Assembly (NCBI RefSeq): GCF_964019385.1
Contig: NC_088651.1
Coordinates: 6,480,196 to 6,544,195, forward strand
DNA length: 64,000 nucleotides
Reading direction: 5' to 3'
From: Sycon ciliatum
Taxonomy: Eukaryota; Porifera; Calcarea; Leucosolenida; Sycettidae
Part shown: in pieces, positions 36,650 to 50,400 of the stretch
Layout: every line of letters starts with the position of its first letter
Numbering within the stretch: the stretch's first letter is position 1
Position numbers and translations under genes: made by a program
Notes under the pieces: generated by a model
What the model saw: the letters and a program-made list of their open reading frames with translations, nothing else
Databases searched by the model: none
What the model was told of the DNA's origin: nothing

Positions 36650-37640
36650 TGCTCTGGCCTTGTTAGGGTATTGAGAATTTGCAGCAAGGATCTGACATTG
36701 TTTGTCTCCACATGTACCCGTAGATTGTACAGTTGATTTGTACAATATCTCTCTGCACAGTGTTGCGCGTCACATTATTCGCACTAGCACAGTGTATGGC
36801 GCAGCACTAGCATGACAAGCAGCCCTGGCTGTATGCACAGTCGAAAACGTGCACTGCTCGCACGCACTTGACATGAGGTGGAACCTAGCGCATGTCTAGA
36901 TCGTCTGTGGATATGAAGTTTTGCCATCTGGTCACAGCGGTGTTGACAGTTGATGATGACAGATGCGTGCAAGACTTAGTGAGCCAGAGCACCTGATAGG
37001 AATGCCAGGCTTGGTACTGAACAGTCACGGGCTATGAACAACACTGCAGCCATAAAAAAACCAGCTAGAACACGGAAAGCTTCGCCGAATTTGATTGTTG
37101 CCCTGACCCAATCTGCCATGTCGACAATTCCCTAGAAATCGACTACGATTGTCATATCACCGTGCCAGATATCAGCATGGCATCACAACGGGCGCAATGA
37201 TACCACATACACTACAACATAAGCATGTTCTACTCGCTACCACTGATCTCACATTCCCAGGTCCTGTATAAAAAAGCGTGTATTGGTAGATACCGTGCCT
37301 CGTGGACAAAACATATTTCGTATACAGTAAACACACACTGAATCGCTGCGTGCCCGCTACTACGACTCATGTAATATCGAAATGCACTACAAAAAAAGGG
37401 CTGCTTGATACGACACTCAATGAACACCCAGAACACAACGAACGTTGTAGGGAACAACATCACCATTTTTATTGATTGAAGCCTTGCCTCAACGACTGAG
37501 TGGGTTGCAAATCTCTTTCATCCGTGTCACGCGAAACATCCTGCCTCCTTGATTCAATTGGAAAGCATCGCGCATGTAGCAGAGCATACCGGAGAGTTGA
37601 CTAAGGTAACGTTCACTTACTAAAACTCTACTACTATATG

Positions 37641-38014
37641 TACCGTAAAGTACCGTTGATCCGCCCCCCCCCCCACGCCAAGTCGCTTCCCAGCTTGTTT
37701 TTCATGGGGGGGGGGGGGCGGGAATTCGATCAAGGCTGCTTGGTGCAGTGTCGTTGTACGACAATGCGGTGTTGTATCTTTCAGACGCAAACAGGTGAGA
37801 AAGGTCAAACTCGACGTACACATTCACACAGACTCTCACACGAATGTTTGTTTGCGCAGTAGAAAGTAGTACGAGGTTGGCTGTATGCATATGGACATGA
37901 GTACAGAAAGACGCATAATTTCTCTACCGTATAATTCTGAAGTCGCTTCAGAGACAGAAAAACGAGGGGGGGGCGGGGAATTAGAGTGGGGCGGATCAAC
38001 GGTACTTTACGGTA
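37641..38014. mobile_element. MITE with C/G-run ends
   Basis: Inverted ends TACCGTAAAGTACCGTTGAT and ATCAACGGTACTTTACGGTA, each followed inward by GCGGGG-type runs. TA at both ends. No coding capacity. Confidence 0.85.
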
Positions 38015-38378
38015 CATGTACATGTATGTGTAGAAATGTATGTACTAGTAATAAAAAAAGCCGCAGCACCGTAAGCCGGCCCTGAGGGGAGTCACCACTC
38101 CGAGTCAGCGAGAGAATGGCTCATTACCAGCTACTGTATCAGCGTGAAATAACCCCATCTCGATCATGCTGGCTCAACTGTTTGCGATAATTATAATCCG
38201 CTGGCAACAAACATCCAAACATCCAACTGGCACAGAAAATTCAAATGTGAGAATGGAGCAAAATAAGAGGTTTTTTATGAGGTCCATATGCGTTTACATC
38301 CACGTATGAATTCCCCAATTAGAGGCATGAACATTTTATTGACCACAGTAATACGTTTCTCTTCCTTTGTTTCAATAG

Positions 38379-38498
38379 ACGTGTCATTGTCACCGCGACT
38401 CTGGTTGTGCAACGTGTGACACTGGACATGGCTGTACGGAATGCTATCCTGGTTTGCACTGTCGTAGTGCTTTCCCCTTGGTTGTGTTCCGTGGCTGA
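38379..38498 (+). other. Cysteine-rich frame overlapping the SRCR signal exon
   Basis: After a strong acceptor (TTCTCTTCCTTTGTTTCAATAG) the phase-0 frame reads CHCHRDSGCATCDTGHGC, then TECYPGLHC, with cysteines spaced x5, x2, x5, x2, x5, before a TGA at 38496. That regular spacing looks like an EGF/furin-like Cys-rich module. It is a different frame from the SRCR signal peptide. It may be the last exon of an upstream gene, an alternative coding use of the exon, or coincidence. Confidence 0.35.
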
Positions 38499-41400
38499 TT
38501 GTTCTGGACAGGTCGCAAATGGGACAGGTTAGTACTGTTCACTATGACGTCATACCGGCGTCCACCCGCGTCCCCGTGATTTCTCCTATTCGTGAAAGTA
38601 ATATTAGTTGAAGGAATTTATGGAAAAGAAAAAGGACCAAGGAACCACAGGTTGTGCTCTAATGTCCACTAACACCACCAGTTACTAAACAATCAGCTCA
38701 TGCGATAACATTGCACGACACTGACCGACGGTACTGACATTCTACAAGTAACTGGCTAACAGCTCTAGCACATCTAGGATGCGCACTCAAACAGAGTTCC
38801 AACTTGGAAAGTTCTAAGTTATATGATAACAAAACCTTCCCCTCATTGGTTATCACAATAATAATTATGATAACCAATGAGGGGAAGGTTTTGTTATTAT
38901 AACTTAGAACTTTGCCCCTCTCGCTTATTGTGTAAAGAGGCTATTCGCTTTAACGTTCGCATCAGTCGCCAGTGGTCAGAGCAATGGCCTTATCACTATA
39001 TACATGCACATGTGTGTCTACAGCATTGGGTATTATGTACATGTATGTTGAAGCTAGCAACAATGCGTTAGTGCTTGAATAGGCGTGACCATTCTCTGCT
39101 CGATTCCTCCCTTTCACTGACTGACTTGATTTTCATTCGGCGGTACTTTTTCCTTTCCTTTTATTTGTGCTTCTGCGGATCAGTTCGCCTTGCATATCAA
39201 CCCTATGGCCAAGCACACACTGGAATAGTGCAAATATTTTACAATGGACAGTGGGCTGAAATGTGCCGAAGTTACTATCCCAAGGCATGGTCAATTAAAG
39301 AGGCAAATGTGGTGTGCCGTCAATTAGGGTAAGTGCAGCGCGCGGAATTGAGCCAGAGTGCAGCTGTGAAAGGGCCTTCATTTGCGTAGCGGCTTGTGAT
39401 CGGACTGCGGGAATACCAGTGCATGTATTTGTACAATCGTCTGCATAGTAACTGTGACATGATATTTTTATTTGATGTTTCCTTGTGACCAGTTTTCCAA
39501 GAGCTATTAAGGCTCTGGACAGTTATGACAGTTTCGACTTCCGGTATAGCAGGGTTAGATTTGATGTAGCATGCAACGGAACTGAAGCAACCCTGACGCA
39601 GTGTTCTTATACTATCGACGAATACGGCTACTGTATACTTTCTTCGTCCTCAAGCCCAGGAGTGGAGTGTGGTGAGTAGAATAACCGTTACTTTTGCATG
39701 TACATAATAATTATACTTCGAAGTATGTACTAAGTCTTACACATGTACAGGACCTCCCGCTTTAGTACATAATGTCTGGGCCATCAAAATATTTATGATA
39801 ACGATATTTATCTTTCAATTAAAAATGCAAGAGGTACTGATTCGTCCTGATACCAGTATGGAGTACCCTCAAAAGTCAATACCACATAAAATACTGGCAC
39901 TTCAACTCGTTTTAGCTCCTTTCTGTCTCGTCATAGTACATGCTTGTGGGAATTGTTATCTCCTGGTAAGGCTCCTCATTTAGAACGTATAAGCCCATCC
40001 TAACCAGGATGCCCACCTCATTCCTAGTGATGGTCATTTTATGACCGAAACGTTGAAGCCCTTTCTCAAAGATGCTCGCCACTTTCTTCGCAACTTGTTG
40101 TGGCTTTGGAAGAAATCGCAACTTTCGCAACTTCCTTCATTTCACAAACTACATGTACTTCGCATCTTTTCCGCAACTGTTTGCACAGAAGCGCCTTGGA
40201 GGAGACCATTGAAATGTCCGTAATGCTCCGCTTCAACAAGAAGCGCTGAAGAATTACATAAAATCATCATTACATGACATTACATGTGCTTCTCATCTGG
40301 CAGCACTGAGCATGCCGCTACGTCATGAATGCTGTGCAAAATTCAACAAAAAAAGGACAAGGACCCGTTCCAAGTCTGTTCATTTCCCTAAACATGTTTC
40401 ACGCTGTGAACATGATGCATTCATATGTACTTCAAAGTACGATTGACTTTACTCAGGCAGTTGTGTTTTCCATTTCCGCTCCTTTATTGGTTGTTTTTGG
40501 CATCATAGGCAGGCATAGTGGGATGGTCTAAGACCATGATTGAGAAACAGAGGGTGCCAGGTTCAAGTCCTGCTTGGAAGCGGAAGGATTTTTTCTAGCC
40601 GTGCTGCGACCCACAGTTAATTGGGAACTCGTGGCCTGGCACGAGGAAAACATGGATGCAGTGAATGGGATTTTCGGTCTTTGACCACTTGCTGGTGAGC
40701 TGATCTACTCACCTCCCACCGCTTTAGGAGCTGCATCTGCGCGTTGATCCTTGAAGGGTGGTGGCGTTCCTACGGATGCGGAAAACCCGGCTTCCAGCCG
40801 AGTCTCACGCGAACCGTGAAATTTTTTTTAATTTTGGCATCATTATGCACAAGAACTCGCTCATTTTGAGTTGCGATATTAGCAACTATTGTGCTTTTTT
40901 TTTGAAAATATGGATGCGATTTCAGCAACTTTCACTTGTTTTGGCATGTTTGCGAAAAGCATAAGTTGCGAAATATTTTGGCATCTTTGGGAAAGGGCTA
41001 GTGATGGAGTATTAGCCAGCGCTGCTCACAAAAGTCACAAGCCACTTCAACTCCTCGTTATTATATCATTGAAAATCTCCAACACGATAGTTCCTTATAT
41101 ACAAATGATCGTACATATTATTATTCTATTAATACAGATAGAATACGTTGTATCGTTCGGCTTTACCATTATGTCTTTGACCTTGGCCGTGCATGGACAA
41201 AAAGTATTATCTGCTGCAGAGGGTGCGCTTTCCCCAAATCGGCTAGCCGAAAAATTCGCCAAACGCGAGACATATTTAAAAACCGCTAAGCTTTTCGCCG
41301 CTTTTGGAGGGTTCTTTTGAAAATCGCCTATAATCTACCAAAATAGTGTTGCAATGTGCGTTGCTGCCAGCACGACCGCTGGAGCTCTCTCCTTCAGTGC

Positions 41401-44400
41401 TTGTAGTACTAGTACGTTGAGGTCGCGTGACTCGTGTCATTTGACCTCCTCTCAAACAAACATTAGCCATTAGGAAGATCGTTACTACTGCGAAGTAGTA
41501 AAATCCCCAAACCGGCCGGCCGAAAAATTCGCCGAAAACGAGACTTATCAATGGTGAACGGTCTCTGCTGAGATGACGAATACACCGTCGGTCAGGGGTT
41601 AGAGCGTCGCTGGCTACAAGCGAGGGTCCTTGGTTCGAGTCCTGGTGGTGACAAATTAATTTTGTCCTCAGACTTTTCCCGTTTGTGTCTATCCCTCAAA
41701 CCAGTGAATATCAAAAAATCGCTAAGCCTTTCGCCGATTTTGGAGGGTTCATTTGAGAATCGCTGAATATCTACCAAATCTTCCAATATCTCACCAATTT
41801 TGAATCCAATACATGTATGCCAACAATTCATGTAGCCGATTTTCCAATATATTCCAATTTTGCAGCCAACTTTTGAACAATCAACTGATTTTGCACCCGA
41901 GTATGATTTTAGAGCCGAGCGAAAAGCCGAATAGGTGAAAAATGGGCCGAATTTGGGAAAGCCTAACGGAGGCTGGTGCATGCCAGGGATACCAGAAAGG
42001 GTCCTTATACATGTAGCGGTAACGAGTTTATGCAATATCGAATTATGTTGTAACCTTACCCGTACGCAAGAGGTACACAAAAGGAAGTATATAGGGCTGT
42101 TTTTTGTTGTAACTCAGAGTTTCATGGCAAAAACCAATCATTGTTGTCTGATGGTTTTTGCCATGAAACTCTGAGTTACAACAAAAAAACAGCCCTATAT
42201 ACTTCCTTTTGTGTACCTCTTGCGTACTACGCTCTGCCCATTCCAGGCATTTGAGCACTATTGCAGGTTAAGGCGCACACCCTCTGTGTAACCTTACCCG
42301 TATGCAGTTGTATAGACCACGTTGCGCCAAATGGATTTAAGATTTTCCTAAGGTTGTGTATGTAGTAAACGAACGAGTTATAACGAGGTTGGTATTTAAT
42401 TCAGAACGTACCTCTTATTGACTAAGGAAGATGTCACTATGAATAGAATATAGACGGGTTACGAGGCCTATGCAGGATATATTGGCCGAGTAAAACACCG
42501 AGGTCCCCCGAGGTCTTTAACGAAATCTATATATCCTGTGTAGACCAACTACATGTACGAGGGCTATAATCTATTTATCGTATTCTCCACACAGTAGGTT
42601 CTCTTCAAATACGACATATACTTGTAATTTTAGTACCGTAAAGTCCACTGCAAACGCCCACCCATCCTTGAAAGATATGCTGGCCTCTGCGCACTGACCC
42701 CATGCACTGTCACTGCTACTGTGCGAAAGTGCATCTCACGTCGCAGTGCGAAGAGCACTTTGCTGCGTTAAACGATGTCCAATTTCCTGATTGTGTTCAC
42801 TGATGAGTTCGGACAGGTCGAAGTAGTCAATTCTGGATTCTATTCTATGTTTACTATTAGAACCATTTGTCCGAATCGTCCAGAAAAGCGCAGGACAGCT
42901 AAACAGCACCGGGAGAGTGCAGGCTTTTCACAATGGCACGTGGGGAAACATAGCAAGCAGCAGCAAAATGATCAGTGAAGCCCAACTCGCTTGTCATCAG
43001 TTAGGGTAAGGACTCACCCGGCGGTGAAAATTGCTTCATTTCCATGCCTTCACACACAGAGGTGTGGCTGATTCTGCATTTAAATCGCCATTTGCCAAAA
43101 TTTAATGGCTCTGGGTTACAACAAATTTGAAGTGTTTCCACTTCCAAGCAGAGCATGTATCTCTTTCAATGGGTAGGATTTAAGATTAACTATCCAACAC
43201 TGGAACTAGATACTATAATTATACAGTCAGAAAGTGCAAATACTAGACACAAAACTGACAAAGTACTGAGATATTCGACATCCTGACACATAGCTTCAAC
43301 ACGTCTCCGTGGCGCGAACCAAAAGCCTTCCAACTCCACAGGTTCAAGGTTAAGGAAAGACCAAATAGGGGAAGGTAAGTGCAACGAAAACGAGCACAAG
43401 CTACAGTCCCACCGGAACAAGGAATGTCGAGTGTTACTGGATGATAACGAGTCCAGTAAGATACTCGACCAAGTGGTCTAACTACAATTCGAAGCAGTAA
43501 AGCAGCACACCATCCAACTTTGGTGGCTCAGAAATATCAAAGATAAGTAAAGAAGGGGTAAGCTTCATCGCCCAGTAACAATCGACATTCTTTGTTCATG
43601 GGACTGCAGCTTGTGCTCGTTTTTGTTGCGCTTACCTTCCCCTCTTTGGTCTCTCTTTAACATCTTACCTTCCGAGTTGGAAGGCTGTTGGTTAGCGCTA
43701 CGAAAATATTTTGAAGCTAGGTGTAAAGACGTCGAATGTTCCAATACTCTGTCCGTTTTGTGCCTAGTTGTTGCACTTTCTGACTGTATATTATCTAGTT
43801 ACAGTGGTGAATAGTTAATCTTAACTCGTATCCATGTGTCCTTTTCCTTTCTACCTCTCTTTCTCAGGTTCTTTAGGGCATTGAACATCACGTTCGAAAG
43901 TACAGCAAGTCCTACCCCGGTATACAACCTCAATGGACAGTGTGAGAATTTAACCTCAACAAATCGATGTGTAAGGGACGTTAACAGCACTTGGAGCGGC
44001 TCCTATCTCTCCACTATACAGTGCGGTAAGATAAGATCTAGAATCTCTCTAAATCCAGGTTTTTTGAAGTCTTTATTGAAGACAGGGCAAAAAAGTACCA
44101 ATCTCAAGCTCTTCACAACCATCGTCATCAATTAGTTTTCCGAAATCCACGATTCAATTTTCTGGCATTCTCTTCAAATGAAATGCAAGGCACCAGAACC
44201 AACGAACCGTAAGGATGAATAGCATCACTAAGGTGGTAACCCCTATGACTTTAAGTTGATAATTTAACGAAATACTATGCACAAGAGGAGATCGGAAAAA
44301 GATGAAAAGAGAGATAGAGGAGGTGGGAAGTGAACAAGAGGGACTAACACACACCTTGCGTAAAAACAAACGCCCATGAGACACTACATTAAGGTAGTTC

Positions 44401-47400
44401 GGGATACGTTTGCTCCAAAATCACTTTTTCGCAAATCTTGACCAAACCAAGATGGCTGGCTTTGTAGTGTAAATAAAAAAATAGTTTCTTACACTTTCAG
44501 ATGTGCGAGACCATGAACACGAGCGCGTGAGAAAACAGAGAAGTGACTATTATTATTATTATTAATTCAACATCTCCTGGCTCGTCAGAAGACTGCCAAT
44601 ATATATGAGAAGTCGGGTGGTAGCCAACCACTATCAGAATACACACCAGCACAGCCAGCGTTTTTTCTTGTCTCCCTTTGTGCATAATGTGTCACAAAAT
44701 TTATCACCTACTTCTTATGTAATTGTAATGGTTACAAGCTAGTTATCCTTACGTTTGAAGAGAATGCCCAAAAACTGGTTCACGGATTTCGAAGTCCTAC
44801 TTGATAATGCCGTTGGCGAAGACCTTGAGATTTTAAGTTGAAACAAGGTAAACTGTGGGGCACAAGTTATGCGTTAGAGTCCACCAACTAAACCAGGTGT
44901 TGAGCAGTCAGACGTGCACAAGGTAGCACCAGACTGACAAGGAGTACTGAGACATTCCACGGCAAGGCATAACTTGTGCTCCACCGTTTTTCTTGTTTCA
45001 ATATAATATTTTCTTTGGCTCGTCATCTGAGTACCTTGAGATTTGTGGCTAAGCAAAAGAGAGACTGTTATTGACTACACCGAGAATATTGTAAAGCGTG
45101 TAAGTGAGAGTACATGTAGCGATAGCCAGGTGTGACTTCGATAGATGGCACAGCATAGCAAGTAGCAACGCGAGAGGGCCCTGGGGCATTCATTCCCTCC
45201 ACTCACTTACCACACAGCACAGCACCTCATCGTTGGCACGTCACAGCCATTCTCTAGTTTCCATGCTGAGGAGATAGTAATGTTATCAAACTATAAAGAG
45301 TATAAAGGCCGTAGACATCACCACGCTACATTCACTGTAGCACTTGTTCAAGCTGTAAATATGTATTTTGCCAGAATCGATTTCCTCGTTCCTCTCATCA
45401 GTAGAAAAATACGGAACGAAAGATACCAATCAAATAGAAGTGAAGGAAGTCCTGACTGTCTTATTGTGTATGATGACTCTCATTTTTCCGTACTGTGTAG
45501 TGCCCGTTATTTCCAGCATTTGAACGTTCTTGAGGCAGTTTGTATACATATTCATAAGCCAGGTTTGTGTAAGCAGAAAGATCACGTTGTTGCACTCAGG
45601 ATATATTCGTAGGTTGGCACTTCGTTCAGTTCCTTCTCAACTTTGGATATGTAATTTGGTACCTTTTTGAGTTTTATTGCAGTTGTATTTCTGAAGTACA
45701 ATGATTTTATGTGGCATTTCTAGCACATTCTAGATGTATTACTTAACTTTAGTTTCATTGGTTGATTATTAGTTCAGTATTTTTCCACTGATGATCGGAC
45801 CACGAAATTCGATTCTGGAAAAATACATATTTACTGCTTGAACAAGTATTATGCAGCGTGGTGATATCTGCGGTCTCTATACTCTTTTTAGCTTTGATAG
45901 TGTGAAGACACTCAAACAATATTTAACGTGGACTTCATGCGCAAGGAAAGTATGTGACCATCATCGACTTACATGTATATAGCCCATTTATTTAGGGCTG
46001 CGCTTGGGTTAGATATTTCAGCAGCTTTGGATGCCATTGCTGAGGGCGTTCTTCGAACCTACCATCGTTTTAGTCCTGTTTTCTCAAATTGTCTCTGTGC
46101 CTGTGATAACAAACTTAAAGATCCTTCTGTTGTACAACTTGCTGGAGATCCAAATGGTTTTAAATGGAAAGGCCGCGTGGAAGTACGAACGAAGGGACAA
46201 TGGGTTAGAGTTTGTGGTTTGACAGGCTGGACCCTCACTGAAGCCAATGTTATCTGCAGAGATCTGGGGTAAGCTATGTACAGTGTATGTGCGGCCTAGC
46301 TTTGTCAAAAGATCAATCGAGGTAGTGCACTGCCTGAAAAGAGAAGCAAATGCCAACCGCACCAGGACTCGAACCCAGGACCTTGCTTGTCATAAGCAAT
46401 GCTCTAACCATCGGAGTTGCAGGACGAGACCGAACCTCGCAGGCGTTGTCAGGTTGTTTCACTCCAAAGGCAGCTCACATTGACAACCACCTGAATCATA
46501 TGACAATAGCTCAGATGGCTAGAGCATTGCTCGTGACAGGCACGGTCCCAAGTTCGAGTCCTGGAAGGGTTGGCATTTGTTCTCTTTTTGAGGCAGTTCC
46601 CTTCCCCTACTGATCCTTTTAAATTTGCAATTCTTCCCGTCCTTTCAAGCTATATCAGTAAAGCATTCATCATACTTCAAGTACACACCCGAGCATACCT
46701 ATGTTATTTCTGTAACTTAGAACCATCCAAGCTGGTAGAATAGTGGAGTGCGCCGCCACGACATGCTACAGCTGATTGCCAGGTAGCTGTAGAACGTCTG
46801 TACTGTTGGTCAGTGTCGTGCAATGTTATCGCATGAGCTGATTGTAAAGTAACTGTTGGTGGTAGGGGACATTCTAGCGTAACTTGTAGCTCCTCGATCC
46901 ACTTTTCTTCCTATCAAGTAATCCTTGGGCCATGCTTGCGCATATTTTCGCATATTTTGGTCCTTTTGACACAAGGTCGCATAAAGTAGCAAATCTAGCA
47001 TATTGTACCAAATGTAGCATATTTTGCTTCAAGGAGCAACGAATTCGCATAATTATAGGTCAGATTGCGGGTGCCCAAGTTAATTGGGAACTCGTAGCCT
47101 GGCACGAGGAAAACATGGATGCAGTGAATGGGATTTTCGGTCTTTGACCACATGCTGGTGAGCTGATCTACTCACCTCCCACCGCTTTAGGAGCTGCATC
47201 TGCGCCTTGATCCTTGAAGGGTGGTGATGTTCTTACGGATGCGGAAAACTCGGCCTCTATATAGAGAAACCGAGTCTGACGCGAACCGTGAATTTTTTTG
47301 CGGAAATGGACAAGGAAACTTACCACGGCACGCTCGGTCAGTGAACACTTCCAAACTTAGCCCGAAGGAAAAATGCTCATCCAAACACGGGCGAAAATTT

Positions 47401-50400
47401 GACCCCAGAAGAGCGTGTCCGCGATTCAAGGTCGCATAAAGTAGCAAATCTAGCATATTGTACCATATGTAGCGTATTTTGCTACGAGGAGCAAAGAATT
47501 CGCATAATTATCACTGATATCAGTTCATATTTCGAGCATATTTCGAGCATATTTTGAGCATATTTTTCTGCTTTTGTGTGATTTCGAAGCATATTTTGAA
47601 GCAAGTGGCCAATATGCGAAAAGCATAATATGCGAAATTGTTGAGCATATTTGGGCCCTCCCTATATACCCTTGGCCTTGGCTCTCCAACTGAGTGTAAC
47701 TATTAGCACACCTGATGGGCCGTCCTTACCAGTGTCTGCTCTAGGATTGTAGGACAGCCGGGTACACGTGTACCTGGCGCAACCATTTCAACCGGGTTGG
47801 AGCCGGGTACACATGTACCTGGCGCTAGGCCTTGACAGATTATGCTGGCATAATTTTTCGCATACTTCCTACCAAAATCGAATAATCGCATAATTCGAGG
47901 CAAATTGCATACGAATCGCATAAAATTGGAATAATCCACCTGTTCGCATCAAATTCCATACAGTTGTACATGTTCTACAAGTACAAGTACAAGTAGATGC
48001 ACCAGGAAGTCGTAGGTTTACGACTCCCCCCAGAACATGTCCAGTCCACTACAATCAGTGAGGGTCGTAGCTAGGTCGGACGGTGCGTTGACCCCGTTGA
48101 ACTTTTGCTACTACAGTACAACGCCCTCTACAAAAAATTCCCCTGTTATTTTGCACGGAACTATTATACATTAGCAGCATATGTGAGCAAAATGCGGCAT
48201 AATATGATAACTTTTAGCATAAAAATAGCATAATTCTGCAATTTTTTCAGCAATGCGAAAAGCATAATTTTACGAAAATATTAGCATAATCTGTCAAGGC
48301 CTACCTGGCGCTGTCTCACCAGCCGAGTCACATGCTTTAACTGGTTTGTTGGTTTATTTTAATCCGGAGAATAAACGGGAACTAGGCCCAATGATATAAA
48401 GGCAAATGGATAAGCCGCATTTACATGTAGAAAAGAGAGGACAAGAATTAGAAAATTACGAAAGAAGAAGAAGTATCTGACACATACAAGCCGTGTAAAA
48501 AAAGTAAATTATTGTATCCGTTCCTGAAGGGAACGCACGACGGCCGCTAACACCCGATAAACCCTAGCGGTAGATGCAGCGCCTAACAAGCCATGTAGTC
48601 AGTCCTTTCAAAGTTCGAAAGTATAAAGTACCAACTGGGTCGTCACAGGTGACCCGGTACTATATTTCCAAACGGGTCCAAGCGCCGCCCAACCAGGTGG
48701 ATTACCCGGCTCACCCGGCGCTGGAGCAGACACAGCTTACCTTAGCGATCGTCGTGTGAAACTGCTGCTTGTTACTCTAGAGATTTGTCCATGTAAATTG
48801 TCTTGGTCAAAGTTCTGTACTGTATAACTGAAGCGTTCAGTTCTTTTACAATTCATGCTCGCTTAGGGCCGGGTTCCACTGCGGCTCCGCTGCCCCGCTG
48901 CTCGTCTTTCGCGGCTTGAAACGTCATCATTACCATAGTGACCGCGGCTCGAGCTGGAGCAGCGAGTTCGCGGCTCACCAAGAGCTTTTGCTACGATTCT
49001 TGACCAAAAACTGCGAGCCGCGGTCGCGGCTCGACCTGTTTCCCGTACTTTGCATTGTTTTGTACGCCAGAATTTTAAAATTCAAATTTTAATTCGTTGC
49101 GCAGGCCAGAACACAAGGATTTGTTTGATTTCGCGCGCGCAGGCAGGTGAAACGTCATCAAAGAGTGTGGACCACGACCACGGTACCGCGAATGGCGAGT
49201 GACAGTGGAACCGCGCTGCTCCGCTGCATGGCAGTGCATGCAGCCAAGTGCCGCGGAGCAGCGGAGCCGCGGAGCCGCAGTGGAACCCGGCCCTTATGGC
49301 CGGGTTGCACTGCGGCTCCGATTTTATTTATTTATTTATTTCACCTTCCCGTGGCCAGAGAATATAGGCCAATATGGAGGGAGGGGGGCGGTAGCCAGCC
49401 ATGGCAGTAAACAAAAACTTAGCAAAAATAAATAAATATTACACATTACTGGAGGCAAAGAGAAACAAATGTGGATGAAGAACTAGCAGTTATTAGAACA
49501 CGAGCTTCATGTTGGCCTTGAAATCCTTTAGCGTACAAGACGATTTTACTGATAGAGGCAGGGCCAGCCAGAGAGAATAGGCAGCAAAAAACGGAGATCT
49601 GGTATAAGCTGAGGTTCGGGCTTTAGGTAAAGTGCAGGGATTGCGCGTAGGACGAGTGGGAAGAAACCAGTTATATTTACGCAAGTGTGGCGGGGCTTTG
49701 TCAAGACGAATAGAATGAACAACAATACACAGTTTTCGATCCGCTTGACTAGAGATAGGGAAGGTGTTAAACATATCATACAGCTCGGCAGAAGGAAAGT
49801 ATGATGGTTTGCGGAAAAGGACTTTGAGTATCCTCTTATTGTGGACGTCCAGGGTACTCATTAACGATTTACTAAGTAGGGATGACCAGGCGGTTGAGCA
49901 ATAGAGAAAAATGGGGAGAATATAGCAATGATAAAAAAGGCGAATGCATTCAAGCGGTAGGTGGGAGCAGTGAGACACGAGGTAGCCAACAGCTTTACTG
50001 ACTTTGCTACAGATATAGTCGACATGTCTACTAAACGATAAGTCTGTGTCAATGACCAAACCAAGATGTTTGTGTTGTTTTACCACTTTGAGGTCTGTGA
50101 GGGATCCGGGAAGAGTGAATGCATAGGTTGGCTCTGAGTTCGGCAGGAATAATATCTCAGTCTTGGCGATATTAGGTCTTAGTCTCCAGGTAGTCATCCA
50201 CTGATGGACTTCGTTGATACCACGCTGGAGACTGTCTCGCAGCCTGTCTAGATACTCATTGAACCGGAGAAGTGCAGTATCGTCAGCAAATAAGGACACA
50301 CCTTCAACATGACTGGGAAGATCATTTATATACACTAGGAAAAGGAGGGGCCCTAGGATGGATCCCTGGGGCACTCCGGACAGAACAGGTGAAGCATCTG

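Noticed and set aside
40022-40062. TGATGGTCATTTTATGACCG followed by AAACG as a hammerhead
   Set aside because: Stem II and GAAA are there, but the first core bases do not match and no cleavage triplet or stem I is visible; at most a decayed copy.
45785-45830. CTGATGATCGGACCACGAAA as a fourth hammerhead core
   Set aside because: CTGATGA and GAAA are present, but no stem II can pair between them.
46501-46583. Functional tRNA gene
   Set aside because: A- and B-box are present, but the acceptor and anticodon stems do not pair and an inverted copy lies beside it; a SINE head is the better reading.
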